Made by a program: the position numbers and the translations under genes | Assembly: GCA_019417125.1 (NCBI GenBank) | Contig: DXVZ01000189.1 | Coordinates: 1 to 5,696 of the forward strand | Source: Phascolarctobacterium sp. | GTDB taxonomy: Bacteria > Bacillota > Negativicutes > Acidaminococcales > Acidaminococcaceae | Direction of reading: 5' to 3' | Length of the DNA: 5,696 nt | Shown here: one piece after another, positions 1-5,263 of the stretch | How the letters are laid out: every line of letters starts with the position of its first letter | How positions within the stretch are numbered: position 1 is the stretch's first letter | The notes under the pieces: model-generated | What the model was told of the DNA's origin: nothing | The model's input: only the letters and a program-made list of their open reading frames with translations | The model's database searches: none

Positions 1-102
1 TTATTATAAAAATATATGTAACTTACAATATTGCAGTAATAAAATCTACGGCAACATTGCTATTCTTTATAAAAAATTATCAAAGTGCAAATTTTAGCGG
101 AA
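1..102. other. A+T-rich intergenic stretch, no gene seen
   Basis: This is the left edge of a 424-base gene-free region. It is strongly A+T-rich. One forward frame is open from the edge to about position 168, but it runs into the inverted repeat, has no start or ribosome binding site, and its residues do not look like a protein. On the reverse strand the first ATG is followed within three codons by a stop. I see no RNA gene or convincing promoter here. Confidence 0.5.
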
Positions 103-248
103 CGCGACATTCAAAAAATAGGCAAACCATAATTAAGGCACTTGCAGCAATAGCCGAGGATGTTTGAGTTTGCGTAGCAAACGAGTTCCGCAGGCGCTGC
201 AAGTGTCAGCTTATTTGATACATTTGCCGTTTATTTTTTGCTGGAGCG
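103..248. repeat. Long imperfect inverted repeat, REP/MITE-like intergenic element
   Basis: Nested complementary arms can be read directly. The outer arms are 112-126 (CAAAAAATA then GGCAAA) and 223-240 (TTTGCC, three extra bases, TATTTTTTG). CGC at 103-105 can pair with GCG at 246-248. The central arms are GGCACTTGCAGC at 137-148 and GCTGCAAGTGTC at 196-207, 12 pairs with one G-U. Inside them GCC (153-155) pairs with GGC (193-195), GGA (158-160) with TCC (187-189), and GTTTGC (168-173) with GCAAAC (177-182) around a 3-base loop. The whole can fold as one long hairpin about 146 bases long. No transposase is encoded. It is G+C-richer than the surrounding spacer. From general knowledge, elements of this kind are often multicopy in a genome; that is not shown here. 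Confidence 0.6.
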
Positions 249-259
249 AAGGCTTTTTG

Positions 260-286
260 GTTACTTTTTAGCCCATAAAAAGTAAC
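260..286. repeat. Perfect 11-bp hairpin GTTACTTTTTA / TAAAAAGTAAC
   Basis: GTTACTTTTTA at 260-270 and TAAAAAGTAAC at 276-286 are exact reverse complements around a 5-base loop. No T-run follows on either strand, so it is not a typical intrinsic terminator. It sits 11 bases beyond the larger inverted repeat and is probably part of the same composite intergenic element. Hairpins of this GTTACTTTTT type recur between genes in many bacteria; I say that from memory, not from a search. Confidence 0.55.
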
Positions 287-363
287 TTGAATAAGAAACT
301 AAATAAAAAATTAAACTTAGATTCAAAGAGGCAAAACCATCTAAACTAACCAAACATACTATC

Positions 364-392
364 TTGACTTAAATGTTAACCTGTTTTATATT
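364..392 (+). promoter_or_regulatory. Sigma-70-type promoter for the first gene
   Basis: A -35 box TTGACT (364-369) and a -10 box TATATT (387-392) are separated by exactly 17 bases, and each matches consensus at five of six positions. Transcription should begin at about 398-400, giving a leader of only some 25 bases before the ATG at 425. One GTTAAC motif lies in the spacer, and a second covers the predicted transcription start. No terminator is seen between this gene and the regulator gene behind it, so the promoter probably drives both. Confidence 0.7.
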
Positions 393-426
393 ATAGTTAA
401 CCATAATTAGAAAGAAGGTTAACTAT
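375..426. promoter_or_regulatory. Candidate operator: three GTTAAC motifs, two forming a 10-bp dyad
   Basis: GTTAAC occurs at 375-380, 396-401 and 418-423, spaced 21 and 22 bp, about two helical turns each. The second and third belong to a perfect inverted repeat, ATAGTTAACC (393-402) and GGTTAACTAT (417-426), with a 14-base spacer. The dyad runs from the predicted transcription start across the ribosome binding site into the start codon. Because transcription should start inside the left arm, RNA would lack part of it, which favours a DNA operator over an RNA hairpin. DtxR/IdeR operators have GGTTAG..CTAACC-like half-sites, so the DtxR-family regulator encoded at 1010-1393 is the natural candidate to bind here. 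That pairing is inferred. Confidence 0.5.
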
Positions 427-916
427 GCGCTTTTCTGTCAATGACTTGTGCCAAACTGCGCTTTTAGCGGCGTTTATTGCCATCAGCGGCAGCATTAAGC
501 TGCCTTCAATCATACCCGGCAGCGAATTTCAGCTTTCCGCACCTATCGCCGTCGCTGTCTGCGGTGTATTCGGCATAAAAAAATACCTTGCCGCCGGTAT
601 CGCCGCGTCGGCGGCCTGCCTTATCCTCGGCACGCAAAATGTTTTTAACGTGTTCATCGCGCTGTCGTTCCGCGCCGTTGTGGCAGCGCTATTTGCCTTT
701 ACGGGCAGCAGCAAATTGTTTTACATCGCCGCTGGGCCTATTGCCAGCGCCTTAAGCCGCCTGGTGCTGGCACTGTTGGTAGATAAAGCCGTGTACGCAA
801 TTGTTGCCGCCGCTGTGCCGGGCATGATTTTTACAGCCTTTGCCGCACCGTGCCTTGCCGGTATTTTAAAACGCCTGCCGGTTGGCGCAAACGCACGTAT
901 GCCACGGCGAACTTAA
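425..916 (+). CDS. Small integral membrane protein, ECF transporter S-component-like
   Basis: This 163-residue protein is almost entirely hydrophobic, with about five or six possible membrane segments (near residues 8-24, 38-50, 53-68, 74-92, 98-119 and 122-148) and a basic C-terminal tail. Size, segment number and the glycine-rich helices resemble the substrate-binding (S) subunits of energy-coupling factor transporters, which capture vitamins or metal ions and use a shared ATPase/T module encoded elsewhere. A loop PGSEFQLSAP (31-40) and the motif LGTQNVFNVFIALSFR (68-83) look conserved, but I cannot assign a substrate. The ATG follows GAAGG (414-418) at six bases. The gene is led by a strong promoter with an operator-like dyad, and the metal-regulator gene follows 93 bases after the stop. 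A metal or corrinoid-related substrate would suit the neighbours but is unproven. It could also be an unrelated small membrane protein. Confidence 0.55.
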   Translation: MRFSVNDLCQTALLAAFIAISGSIKLPSIIPGSEFQLSAPIAVAVCGVFGIKKYLAAGIAASAACLILGTQNVFNVFIALSFRAVVAALFAFTGSSKLFYIAAGPIASALSRLVLALLVDKAVYAIVAAAVPGMIFTAFAAPCLAGILKRLPVGANARMPRRT

Positions 917-996
917 TTGCCAGCCTGCAATTTTATAGCTTGCCCGCCGCCGCCGTTGATGTTAAAATATTATAGAAAGCTTATAAATTACAGCAC

Positions 997-1001
997 GGAG
1001 G
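997..1001 (+). promoter_or_regulatory. Ribosome binding site fixing the regulator start
   Basis: GGAGG lies eight bases upstream of the ATG at 1010. The reading frame is open back to position 917, where a TTG could act as a start, but the extra residues are proline- and cysteine-rich, lack a ribosome binding site, and precede the point where homology to DtxR/MntR proteins begins. This site selects 1010 as the start. Confidence 0.8.
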
Positions 1002-1009
1002 TCTTGATT

Positions 1010-1393
1010 ATGATTTTGCAGGAATCAGGCGAAATGTATTTGGAAACGATTCTGCAATTACAGCAGAAGCATGGCAAAGTACGCTCTATCGACGTAGCAG
1101 AGCAGATGAACTTTACTAAAGCCAGCGTAAGCCGTGCTATGAGCATTTTAAAACGTGAAAACTATATTTTAGTAGAAGCGGGCGGCAACATTGTGCTGAC
1201 TGAAACCGGCCTTGCCAAAGCCCAGGAAGTACTGGAACGCCACAAAGTGCTGACGCAGTTTTTTACGGAACACATCGGCGTGCCTGCCGATATTGCCGAG
1301 CACGATGCCTGCCGTATTGAGCACGTTATCAGCCCGGAAACCTTTGCCGGCATTAAAAAGCACCTGGCAGAATGCAGCATAAAAAGCAAATAA
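1010..1393 (+). CDS. DtxR/MntR-family metal-dependent transcriptional regulator, short form
   Basis: This 127-residue protein has the DtxR/MntR layout: an N-terminal winged helix-turn-helix (about residues 8-65, recognition region near 28-50 including TKASVSRAM) followed by the metal-binding dimerisation domain (about 66-122). Aligned by eye with diphtheria DtxR, the primary metal site is kept: Met9 (DtxR Met10), and Cys101, Glu104 and His105 in the motif ACRIEH (DtxR Cys102, Glu105, His106). His78 matches DtxR His79 of the ancillary site, but DtxR Glu83 is replaced by Thr82. Methionine and cysteine at these places are the iron-type (DtxR/IdeR) pattern rather than the Asp/Glu of manganese-type MntR. 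The C-terminal SH3-like domain of full-length DtxR (about 226 residues) is absent, as in MntR. It probably represses its target genes when loaded with Fe(II) or a similar ion. The GTTAAC dyad at 393-426 is a likely self-regulated operator. An intrinsic terminator follows 22 bases after the stop. Confidence 0.88.
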   Translation: MILQESGEMYLETILQLQQKHGKVRSIDVAEQMNFTKASVSRAMSILKRENYILVEAGGNIVLTETGLAKAQEVLERHKVLTQFFTEHIGVPADIAEHDACRIEHVISPETFAGIKKHLAECSIKSK

Positions 1394-1415
1394 GCAAACC
1401 ACCTGGCGGATACTG

Positions 1416-1446
1416 AACCTTTCTGTCGCGGCAGAAAGGTTTTTTT
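1416..1446 (+). terminator. Intrinsic terminator between regulator and cbiK
   Basis: AACCTTTCTG (1416-1425) and CAGAAAGGTT (1432-1441) form a perfect 10-bp stem around a 6-base loop, followed directly by five more T residues (1442-1446). It closes the regulator transcript. It ends only 25 bases before the cbiK start, leaving no room for a promoter after it, so cbiK must be reached by read-through or from a promoter overlapping or upstream of the hairpin. Confidence 0.85.
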
Positions 1447-1457
1447 ATAAAAATTTT

Positions 1458-1463
1458 AAGGAG
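1458..1463 (+). promoter_or_regulatory. Ribosome binding site selecting a TTG start for cbiK
   Basis: AAGGAG lies eight bases upstream of the in-frame TTG at 1472. The alternative upstream GTG at 1463 overlaps the last base of this same site and cannot be served by it. This decides in favour of the TTG start, which shortens the protein by three residues. Confidence 0.75.
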
Positions 1464-1471
1464 TGAAAACT

Positions 1472-2428
1472 TTGCAGAAAACTTTTAACCCCTTTTACGC
1501 ACCCGATGCCGGCGCAGGCTACACTTTAAGCGAAGAAGTAAAAACGGCTACCCCCTCGCTTTTAGACGCGGCGCAAATCGGCGTCTGCGTATATGAAAAC
1601 CCGCAGCTTACCAATTTTCCGAATAAGGACGCTATATTAGTTACCAGCTTTGGCACTACCTACAAAGAAACGCGCCGCAAAACCATTGACGCGGTGTTTG
1701 AAGAAATTAAAGCCGCCTGCACCGGCGTTAAGGCAGAACTGGCTTTTACCTCGCACATAGTTATTGAGCGCATTAAAAAGAACGAAGGCATTGCCTACCC
1801 CACGCCGGAGGAAGCGTTGGAAGCACTGCACCGCGAGGGCTATACCCGCGTCGCTATCTGCTCGCTGGATATTATCCCCGGCATTGAATACGCCTACAAA
1901 ACCTATGTGTTTAACCGCTATAAAACACTGTTTAAAAAAATAACGCTTGGCACGCCGCTGATGTACTGGATGGGCCAGGAAGGCCAGCGCGACGATATTA
2001 AAGACGCCATGCAGGCTTTAAGCACGCAGTTTCCGCCGCTGACGCAGGACAGCGCCGTACTGCTTTTGGCGCACGGCACGCCGCACCCTGCCAACGCTTA
2101 CTATTCCGTTATGCAGCACCGCTTAAACGAGCTGGGCTTTACTAACGCCTATATCTATTCGGTAGAAGGCTGGCCGCACCTTGATACCGTCATCCCGCTT
2201 TTAAAAGCGAAAAACATTAAAGAAATTACCGTTATGCCTGCAATGATGGTAGCTGGCGACCACGCCAATAACGATATGGCTGGCGAAGATGAAGATTCGC
2301 ACAAAACTATTTTGGAAGGCTGCGGCTTTAAAGTTACACCCTACCTGCACGGCATGGGCGAAAACGCAAACATCCGCCGCCTGTTTGTTGCCCGCGCGCT
2401 GGAAGCCTGGCGAAAACTAACCCGGTAA
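1472..2428 (+). CDS. cbiK: Sirohydrochlorin cobaltochelatase, CbiK type
   Basis: CbiK inserts Co(II) into sirohydrochlorin in the anaerobic (early cobalt) cobalamin pathway; some relatives insert iron for siroheme or heme. The protein has 318 residues from the TTG start. Aligned by eye with Salmonella CbiK (264 residues), the core begins near residue 52 with DAILVTSFGTTY. All three metal-binding residues are kept: Glu139 in IPGIEYAYK (CbiK Glu89), His201 in LLAHGTPH (His145) and His264 in MMVAGDHANNDMA (His207). The end, LHGMGENANIRRLFVA, also matches. About 50 extra N-terminal residues precede the core; they are not hydrophobic enough for a signal peptide, so the enzyme is probably cytoplasmic. 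It follows the metal-regulator gene behind a terminator with no separate promoter seen. No other cobalamin gene is in the window. Metal choice cannot be read from sequence; cobalt is the family default. Confidence 0.9.
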   Translation: MQKTFNPFYAPDAGAGYTLSEEVKTATPSLLDAAQIGVCVYENPQLTNFPNKDAILVTSFGTTYKETRRKTIDAVFEEIKAACTGVKAELAFTSHIVIERIKKNEGIAYPTPEEALEALHREGYTRVAICSLDIIPGIEYAYKTYVFNRYKTLFKKITLGTPLMYWMGQEGQRDDIKDAMQALSTQFPPLTQDSAVLLLAHGTPHPANAYYSVMQHRLNELGFTNAYIYSVEGWPHLDTVIPLLKAKNIKEITVMPAMMVAGDHANNDMAGEDEDSHKTILEGCGFKVTPYLHGMGENANIRRLFVARALEAWRKLTR

Positions 2429-2457
2429 TAATTGCGCGTTATCCGCACATAATGCAG

Positions 2458-2525
2458 TGTAAATTTATAAGCGCGGCTAACAAATTTTACATATTTAACT
2501 TATTTTTAAAATTTTCTGTAAATTT
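2458..2525. repeat. TGTAAATTT motifs upstream of dcuC
   Basis: TGTAAATTT occurs at 2458-2466 and again at 2517-2525, and a near reverse complement AAATTTTACA lies between them at 2482-2491. They lie in the A+T-rich spacer just upstream of the dcuC promoter and could be binding sites for a regulator, but such words arise easily in sequence this rich in A and T. They do not match the FNR or Rex consensus well. Confidence 0.2.
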
Positions 2526-2538
2526 GCTTTTGTTTTAC

Positions 2539-2568
2539 TTGCTATCCGCGTATGTTTTAGCTTATACT
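2539..2568 (+). promoter_or_regulatory. Promoter for dcuC
   Basis: A -10 box TATACT (2563-2568, five of six consensus bases) lies 18 bases after a weaker -35 box TTGCTA (2539-2544, four of six). Transcription would begin near 2575, about 35 bases before the dcuC ATG. The preceding spacer (2429-2538) shows no convincing cbiK terminator, so some read-through from cbiK into dcuC is possible. Confidence 0.5.
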
Positions 2569-2609
2569 GTAATTGGTTCTAACTATTTAAAAACAGAGAG
2601 GATGATTAA

Positions 2610-3983
2610 ATGGGTATTGTAATTTCCGCACTTGTAACTTTTTGGGTAGGCTTCCTTATTTATAAAAAATATAAGCCCCAGCCCGTGCTGTTTTTAGGCG
2701 GCATGGTTTTAATGTATATCGCTGTGCTTTGCGGTTACGGCACCATCCTGCCGGAAAAAGCATCCACCGGTTCCTGGTTCTTTGACGCTTTTGAATTTAT
2801 GCGCAAAACCATGAGCTCCAACGCCGCCGGCCTCGGCTTAAACATTATGTCCGTAGGCGCGTTTGCCCGTTATATGGACCGCATCGGCGCGTCCCGCTCG
2901 CTGGTACGCCTTACTATTAAACCGCTGCTGGCGTTAAAATCGCCTTACCTGGTGCTTTCCGGCACCTGGATTGTCGGCATGTTAATCGGCCTTTGCATCA
3001 ACAGCGCGTCCGGCCTTGCCATGCTGCTGATGGTAACCATGTTCCCGATTCTTATCGGCCTTGGCGTAAGCCGCCTTTCCGCTACGGCGGCAGTTGCTTC
3101 CACCCTGTGCTTTGACTGGAGCCCGAGCGACACCGGCACCATTCTTTCTGCAACCACCGCAGGCGTTGACCCGGTACTGTACTGGACCAACTACCAGGTA
3201 CCTATCGTTATGGTTGCCTTTGTGGTTGTAGGCACTTTGCATTATTTTACACAAAAATACATGGATAAACGCATGGGGCACGTTGTTAAACCTATGGAAA
3301 TTGAAAAAGCAGAGGAAAACCCTGCCGACAACGCTCCGCTGTGGTATGCGGTCCTGCCGGTAATTCCCTTAAGCTTAATTCTTTCTTTCAGCTCCTTGTG
3401 GATTACCACCATTAAAATGAACATCGTTATGGCAATGTTCATCGGCTTATTCATCGGCGCCTGCTGTGAATTTGCCCGCTGGCGCGACGGCAAAAAAGTA
3501 TTTGCCGATATCCAAACCTTCTTTGACGGCTTAGGCATGCAGATGGCTAACGTAATTACCCTTATCATCGCAGGCCAAACCTTTGCCCAGGGCCTTCTTT
3601 CCATGGGCACTATCGACAGCCTTATCGAAGGCAGCAAAACCCTCGGCTTCGGCCCGATGGCAATGATGCTGGTAATGGTAGGCATTATCGTGTTCAGTTC
3701 CATCGTAATGGGCAGCGGCAACGCACCGTTCTTTGCGTTTGCGGCGCTGACCCCTGCCGTTGCGGCACACACCGGGCTGCACCCGGTACTGATGCTGCTG
3801 CCGATGCACTTCGCGGCGTCCATCGCGCGTACCTGCTCCCCGATTACGGCAGTTATCGTTGTATCCTCCGGTATGGGCAACGTTTCCAGCTTCGACCTTG
3901 TTAAACGTACCTTCATCCCGATGTGCGGCGCGCTTGCCTGCACCCTGGGCATGACCTTCTACTATTACTACGCCGGAGTTTAA
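2610..3983 (+). CDS. dcuC: DcuC-family anaerobic C4-dicarboxylate transporter
   Basis: This 457-residue polytopic inner-membrane protein matches E. coli DcuC (461 residues) along its length when compared by eye. Shared landmarks are the N-terminal GGMVLMYIAVLCGYGTILP region (30-48), KPLLALKSPYL (104-114), NSASGLAMLLM (131-141), a hydrophilic central loop (about 213-243) separating two membrane halves, GSGNAPFFAF (368-377), ARTCSPITAVIVVSSGM (406-422) and KRTFIP (432-437). In E. coli DcuC exports succinate or exchanges it for fumarate during anaerobic growth. In a succinate-consuming fermenter the same carrier type could import succinate. It starts at an ATG seven bases after AGGA (2599-2602) and has its own promoter. 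A terminator lies 14 bases after the stop and the M19 peptidase gene follows 66 bases after it. Other substrates in this ion-transporter superfamily cannot be excluded. Confidence 0.87.
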   Translation: MGIVISALVTFWVGFLIYKKYKPQPVLFLGGMVLMYIAVLCGYGTILPEKASTGSWFFDAFEFMRKTMSSNAAGLGLNIMSVGAFARYMDRIGASRSLVRLTIKPLLALKSPYLVLSGTWIVGMLIGLCINSASGLAMLLMVTMFPILIGLGVSRLSATAAVASTLCFDWSPSDTGTILSATTAGVDPVLYWTNYQVPIVMVAFVVVGTLHYFTQKYMDKRMGHVVKPMEIEKAEENPADNAPLWYAVLPVIPLSLILSFSSLWITTIKMNIVMAMFIGLFIGACCEFARWRDGKKVFADIQTFFDGLGMQMANVITLIIAGQTFAQGLLSMGTIDSLIEGSKTLGFGPMAMMLVMVGIIVFSSIVMGSGNAPFFAFAALTPAVAAHTGLHPVLMLLPMHFAASIARTCSPITAVIVVSSGMGNVSSFDLVKRTFIPMCGALACTLGMTFYYYYAGV

Positions 3984-3996
3984 TTAACCGAACCTG

Positions 3997-4032
3997 AATA
4001 GCTGCTGCTTTTTGCGGCAGCTATTTGTTTTT
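3997..4032 (+). terminator. Intrinsic terminator after dcuC
   Basis: AATAGCTGCTGC (3997-4008) pairs with GCGGCAGCTATT (4014-4025), 12 pairs including one G-U, around a TTTTT loop. A T-rich tail with one G interrupts at 4026-4032. It ends 17 bases before the start codon of the next gene, so no promoter fits between. The interrupted T-tract suggests partial termination, with read-through supplying the peptidase gene. Confidence 0.75.
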
Positions 4033-4049
4033 ATGAAAGGACTGAGAAA

Positions 4050-4997
4050 ATGTTTATCTGCGACTGCCACTGCGACACTTTAACCGAACTTTACAACAAA
4101 AACGCTTCGCTTTACGAAAATGAGCAGCAATTTGACATTAAACGCCAAATTGCCAACGGCGGCGGGCTGCAATTCTGCGCCATTTATGTGCCTACCGAAG
4201 TTTTCCGCTACCAAGGCGGGCTGCGCTACACCCTGTGCCTGTTGGATAAGTACAAACAGGAACTTAAAAAGCTGCACGCGGACGGCATCGACGTGCTGGA
4301 AGTGCTTTCCGCTAAAGATGCTGCTGATGTGCTGAACCACAAAGCTGCAACGCTGCTTGCTATTGAAGAAGGCGGCGCTATCGACGGCAGCCTGGAAGCC
4401 CTGCGCTGCCTGTACGAACTGGGCGTACGCGCCATGACGCTGACCTGGAGCAACCGCAACGATATTGCCGACGGCATTAACGAAGAAGCCACTGGCAGCG
4501 GCTTAACCCTTTTTGGCAAGCAGGTTGTTGCCGAAATGAACCGCCTAGGCATGCTGGTTGATGTTTCCCATATCTCTACTGCTGGTTTTTGGAGCGTGCT
4601 GGAAGCCAGCGCCAAACCTATCATCGCCACCCATTCCAACGCCAAAGCGCTGTGCCCGCACCCACGCAATCTTAATGACGAACAGATTAAAGCACTGGCG
4701 CAAAACGGCGGGCTTGCCGGAATTACCTTTGCCGGGCAATTTTTGGAAAAAGACTGGCACGACGCCTGCATTGAAAGCGTATATAAGCATATCGACTATA
4801 TGCTGAACCTCATCGGCGACGATGACCACATCGGCTTCGGCAGCGATTTTGACGGCATCAGCCACCCGCCGTACAACATTAACGGCGTGCAGGACTACAA
4901 ACCCTTGGTAGAATTTTTAAGCAAGCACTACAGCGACGAAACTATCAACAAAATAACCCACCAAAACGTCATTAACCTGCTGCAAAAAGTGTTGTAA
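4050..4997 (+). CDS. Membrane-dipeptidase-family (M19) zinc dipeptidase
   Basis: M19 enzymes hydrolyse dipeptides, in some cases with D-residues, using a two-zinc centre in a TIM-barrel fold. This 315-residue protein carries the full metal set by comparison with human renal dipeptidase: His7 and Asp9 in DCHCDT, the bridging Glu107 in AIEEGG, His174 in LVDVSHIS, His195 in IATHSN, and Asp266 in GFGSDFDG. Arg206 in HPRN fits the substrate-binding arginine. There is no signal peptide or lipobox, so unlike the anchored mammalian enzyme it is probably cytoplasmic. The ATG follows AAAGGA (4036-4041) at eight bases. The gene sits just behind the dcuC terminator and probably depends on read-through from the dcuC promoter; a strong terminator follows. 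Likely roles are dipeptide catabolism or peptidoglycan-peptide turnover; the true substrate is not evident. Confidence 0.92.
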   Translation: MFICDCHCDTLTELYNKNASLYENEQQFDIKRQIANGGGLQFCAIYVPTEVFRYQGGLRYTLCLLDKYKQELKKLHADGIDVLEVLSAKDAADVLNHKAATLLAIEEGGAIDGSLEALRCLYELGVRAMTLTWSNRNDIADGINEEATGSGLTLFGKQVVAEMNRLGMLVDVSHISTAGFWSVLEASAKPIIATHSNAKALCPHPRNLNDEQIKALAQNGGLAGITFAGQFLEKDWHDACIESVYKHIDYMLNLIGDDDHIGFGSDFDGISHPPYNINGVQDYKPLVEFLSKHYSDETINKITHQNVINLLQKVL

Positions 4998-5054
4998 AAA
5001 TTTACTGGCATATATTTTAACAAACACAACTAAAAATTACTTCATATACATAAG

Positions 5055-5088
5055 AACTCCCGCCAAAAAAGCGGGAGTTTTTTATTTT
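5055..5088 (+). terminator. Strong intrinsic terminator after the M19 peptidase gene
   Basis: AACTCCCGC (5055-5063) and GCGGGAGTT (5071-5079) form a perfect 9-bp, G+C-rich stem around a 7-base loop, followed by a T-rich tail (5080-5088, one A). It lies 57 bases after the peptidase stop and marks the end of that transcription unit. Confidence 0.9.
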
Positions 5089-5099
5089 ACCATTATACT

Positions 5100-5161
5100 G
5101 TTTGCCGTCCCCAATTTACAGGCATCTTACCAAAAGTAGGCTTTATTGTAAAGCGGCAAAC
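5100..5161. repeat. Nested inverted repeat / possible structured leader
   Basis: GTTTGCCG (5100-5107) and CGGCAAAC (5154-5161) are exact reverse complements. Inside them TTTACA (5115-5120) pairs with TGTAAA (5147-5152), and CTTAC (5126-5130) with GTAGG (5136-5140, one wobble) around a CAAAA loop. The three stems are correctly nested, giving a 62-base elongated hairpin with internal loops. It lies between the peptidase terminator and the first 12-bp palindrome. No open reading frame covers it. It could be a structured RNA, a short inverted-repeat element, or chance. Confidence 0.4.
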
Positions 5162-5166
5162 TTGCC

Positions 5167-5182
5167 ATAAAGTATACTTTTT
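5167..5182. promoter_or_regulatory. Palindromic operator candidate, copy 1
   Basis: The 12-bp perfect palindrome AAAGTATACTTT (5169-5180) sits in the 16-base word ATAAAGTATACTTTTT, which recurs exactly at 5272-5287. It lies a few bases upstream of TTGACA (5188-5193), where a repressor or activator of the downstream gene could act. Confidence 0.5.
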
Positions 5183-5216
5183 TGTATTTGACATTACTAT
5201 TTAATTATACCATTAA
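5182..5216 (+). promoter_or_regulatory. Possible promoter for the A+T-rich membrane-protein gene
   Basis: A perfect -35 consensus TTGACA is at 5188-5193. The best -10 at 17-base spacing is only CATTAA (5211-5216); TATACC (5206-5211) is a better box, but would need TTGTAT (5182-5187) as its -35 at 18 bases. The upstream gene is closed by a strong terminator, so a promoter is needed in this spacer, but the exact one is uncertain. Confidence 0.3.
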
Positions 5217-5263
5217 AACGCCCTTTTTCAAGGCATTATCAAACTCAAAAGCTTATAAAAAGT

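Noticed and set aside
3..170. Open forward frame from the left edge, about 55 codons
   Set aside because: It runs through the inverted repeat, has no start or ribosome binding site, and resembles the spurious peptides read from intergenic repeats.
130..210. Cobalamin riboswitch upstream of the first gene
   Set aside because: I could not find the B12-box consensus, and the strong promoter at 364-392 lies downstream of this structure, so it would not be in the leader.
103..286. CRISPR array
   Set aside because: The repeats are inverted and nested, not direct repeats with regular spacers.
956..987. Possible internal promoter (TTGATG with TATAAA) before the regulator
   Set aside because: The spacer is 20 bases, outside the usual range; no better pair is present.
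917..1009. N-terminal extension of the regulator from a TTG at 917
   Set aside because: It directly abuts the previous stop, has no ribosome binding site, encodes a low-complexity proline-rich stretch, and a well-placed GGAGG serves the ATG at 1010.
1463..1471. GTG start for cbiK at 1463
   Set aside because: The GTG overlaps the AAGGAG ribosome binding site, which is correctly spaced only for the TTG at 1472.
3242..3952. Long reverse-strand open frame, 236 codons, inside dcuC
   Set aside because: It lies wholly antisense to a clearly conserved transporter gene; its composition is the mirror of codon bias and no family is recognisable.
4226..4771. Reverse-strand open frame of 181 codons inside the M19 peptidase gene
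   Set aside because: Antisense shadow of a gene with all catalytic residues intact.
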